Part shown: positions 63,909-64,000 of the stretch, piece by piece
Layout of the letters: each line of letters starts with the position of its first letter
Position numbering within the stretch: position 1 is the first letter of the stretch
From: Halomonas zincidurans B6
GTDB taxonomy: Bacteria > Pseudomonadota > Gammaproteobacteria > Pseudomonadales > Halomonadaceae
Length of the DNA: 64,000 nucleotides
Direction: 5' to 3'
Assembly: GCF_000731955.1 (NCBI RefSeq)
Contig: NZ_JNCK01000001.1
Span: forward strand, 1,736,001-1,800,000
Translations under genes and position numbers: made by a program
Notes under the pieces: generated by a model
Database searches by the model: none
Seen by the model: the letters and a program-made list of their open reading frames with translations, nothing else
Told to the model about the DNA's origin: nothing

Positions 63909-64000
63909 CAGGTCCTCCCGACAGAGGCTTCATGATAACGCGCCAGATCACGGCCAGCGACCGGTCGGCCCGATCCGAGCGCGGCCAATGCGCGTATTGC

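Overview
The window is one contiguous stretch of GC-rich bacterial chromosome, with coding on both strands and almost no empty space. Gene content points to a motile, moderately halophilic gammaproteobacterium, most likely Halomonadaceae (Halomonas/Chromohalobacter-like). The signs are a choline-to-glycine-betaine operon (betIBA) with a divergent choline-binding protein, the tig-clpP-clpX-lon-hupB-ppiD order, a flgBCDEFGHIJKL cluster with divergent flgAMN, luxS-mtnN, and an ethanol/acetaldehyde module of Pseudomonas type. The genus assignment is inference from gene content; no 16S gene is present.

Layout. 1-5.4 kb: end of a LigB-type DNA ligase, folE and a folK-type gene facing apart with an intact ISAs1-family element between them (10-bp target duplication), a small accessory patch (zinc-ribbon/His-rich protein, frameshifted cation-efflux remnant, small membrane protein), then three tandem tRNA-Asn and a tRNA-Met. 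5.7-10.8 kb: choline-binding protein facing betI-betB-betA. 10.7-11.7 kb: macro-domain deacetylase between decayed EAL and SDR remnants. 11.8-16.5 kb: ABC exporter, membrane diguanylate cyclase with a hairpin-rich leader, and a satD-like/DUF3307 pair behind a LexA box and a repeat array. 16.7-18.4 kb: proS. 18.4-31.1 kb: flagellar basal body, hook and junction genes. 31.3-36.1 kb: HDOD-GGDEF protein, SRPBCC protein, queC-queE-queD-like and a YkgJ-type protein. 36.3-44.7 kb: ppiD, hupB, lon, clpX, clpP, tig. 45.0-45.5 kb: tRNA-His x2, -Arg, -Pro. 45.7-47.9 kb: folD, luxS, mtnN. 48.1-54.1 kb: NosP-like FIST protein, NahK-like hybrid kinase, LuxR-type response regulator, exaC, adhP. 54.2-58.8 kb: cysS, glnS, ppiB, lpxH. 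58.8-63.9 kb: a 1300-residue BTAD/AAA/TPR regulator, miaE and a DUF1289 protein.

Working together: betIBA plus the binding protein make glycine betaine from choline for osmoprotection. The flg genes build rod, hook and hook-filament junction, with visible sigma-28 sites before flgK and flgM that fit late-class control. The protease/chaperone block is a standard proteostasis unit. luxS and mtnN complete S-adenosylhomocysteine recycling. queC-queE-queD-like serve queuosine precursor synthesis.

The best candidate for an undescribed system is the satD-like/DUF3307 pair (15.1-16.5 kb). The first protein shows the spaced motifs of a class III nucleotidyl-cyclase-like fold plus a C-terminal helix-turn-helix. 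The second is a polytopic membrane protein. The leader carries a consensus LexA box on a sigma-70-like promoter, then about ten copies of a TTATAGYC/GRCTATTAA motif. Other points of interest are a two-module QueD-like protein with split active-site motifs, a large SARP-like regulator with a degenerate cyclase-like segment, and a 141-bp MITE-like element between flgD and flgC.
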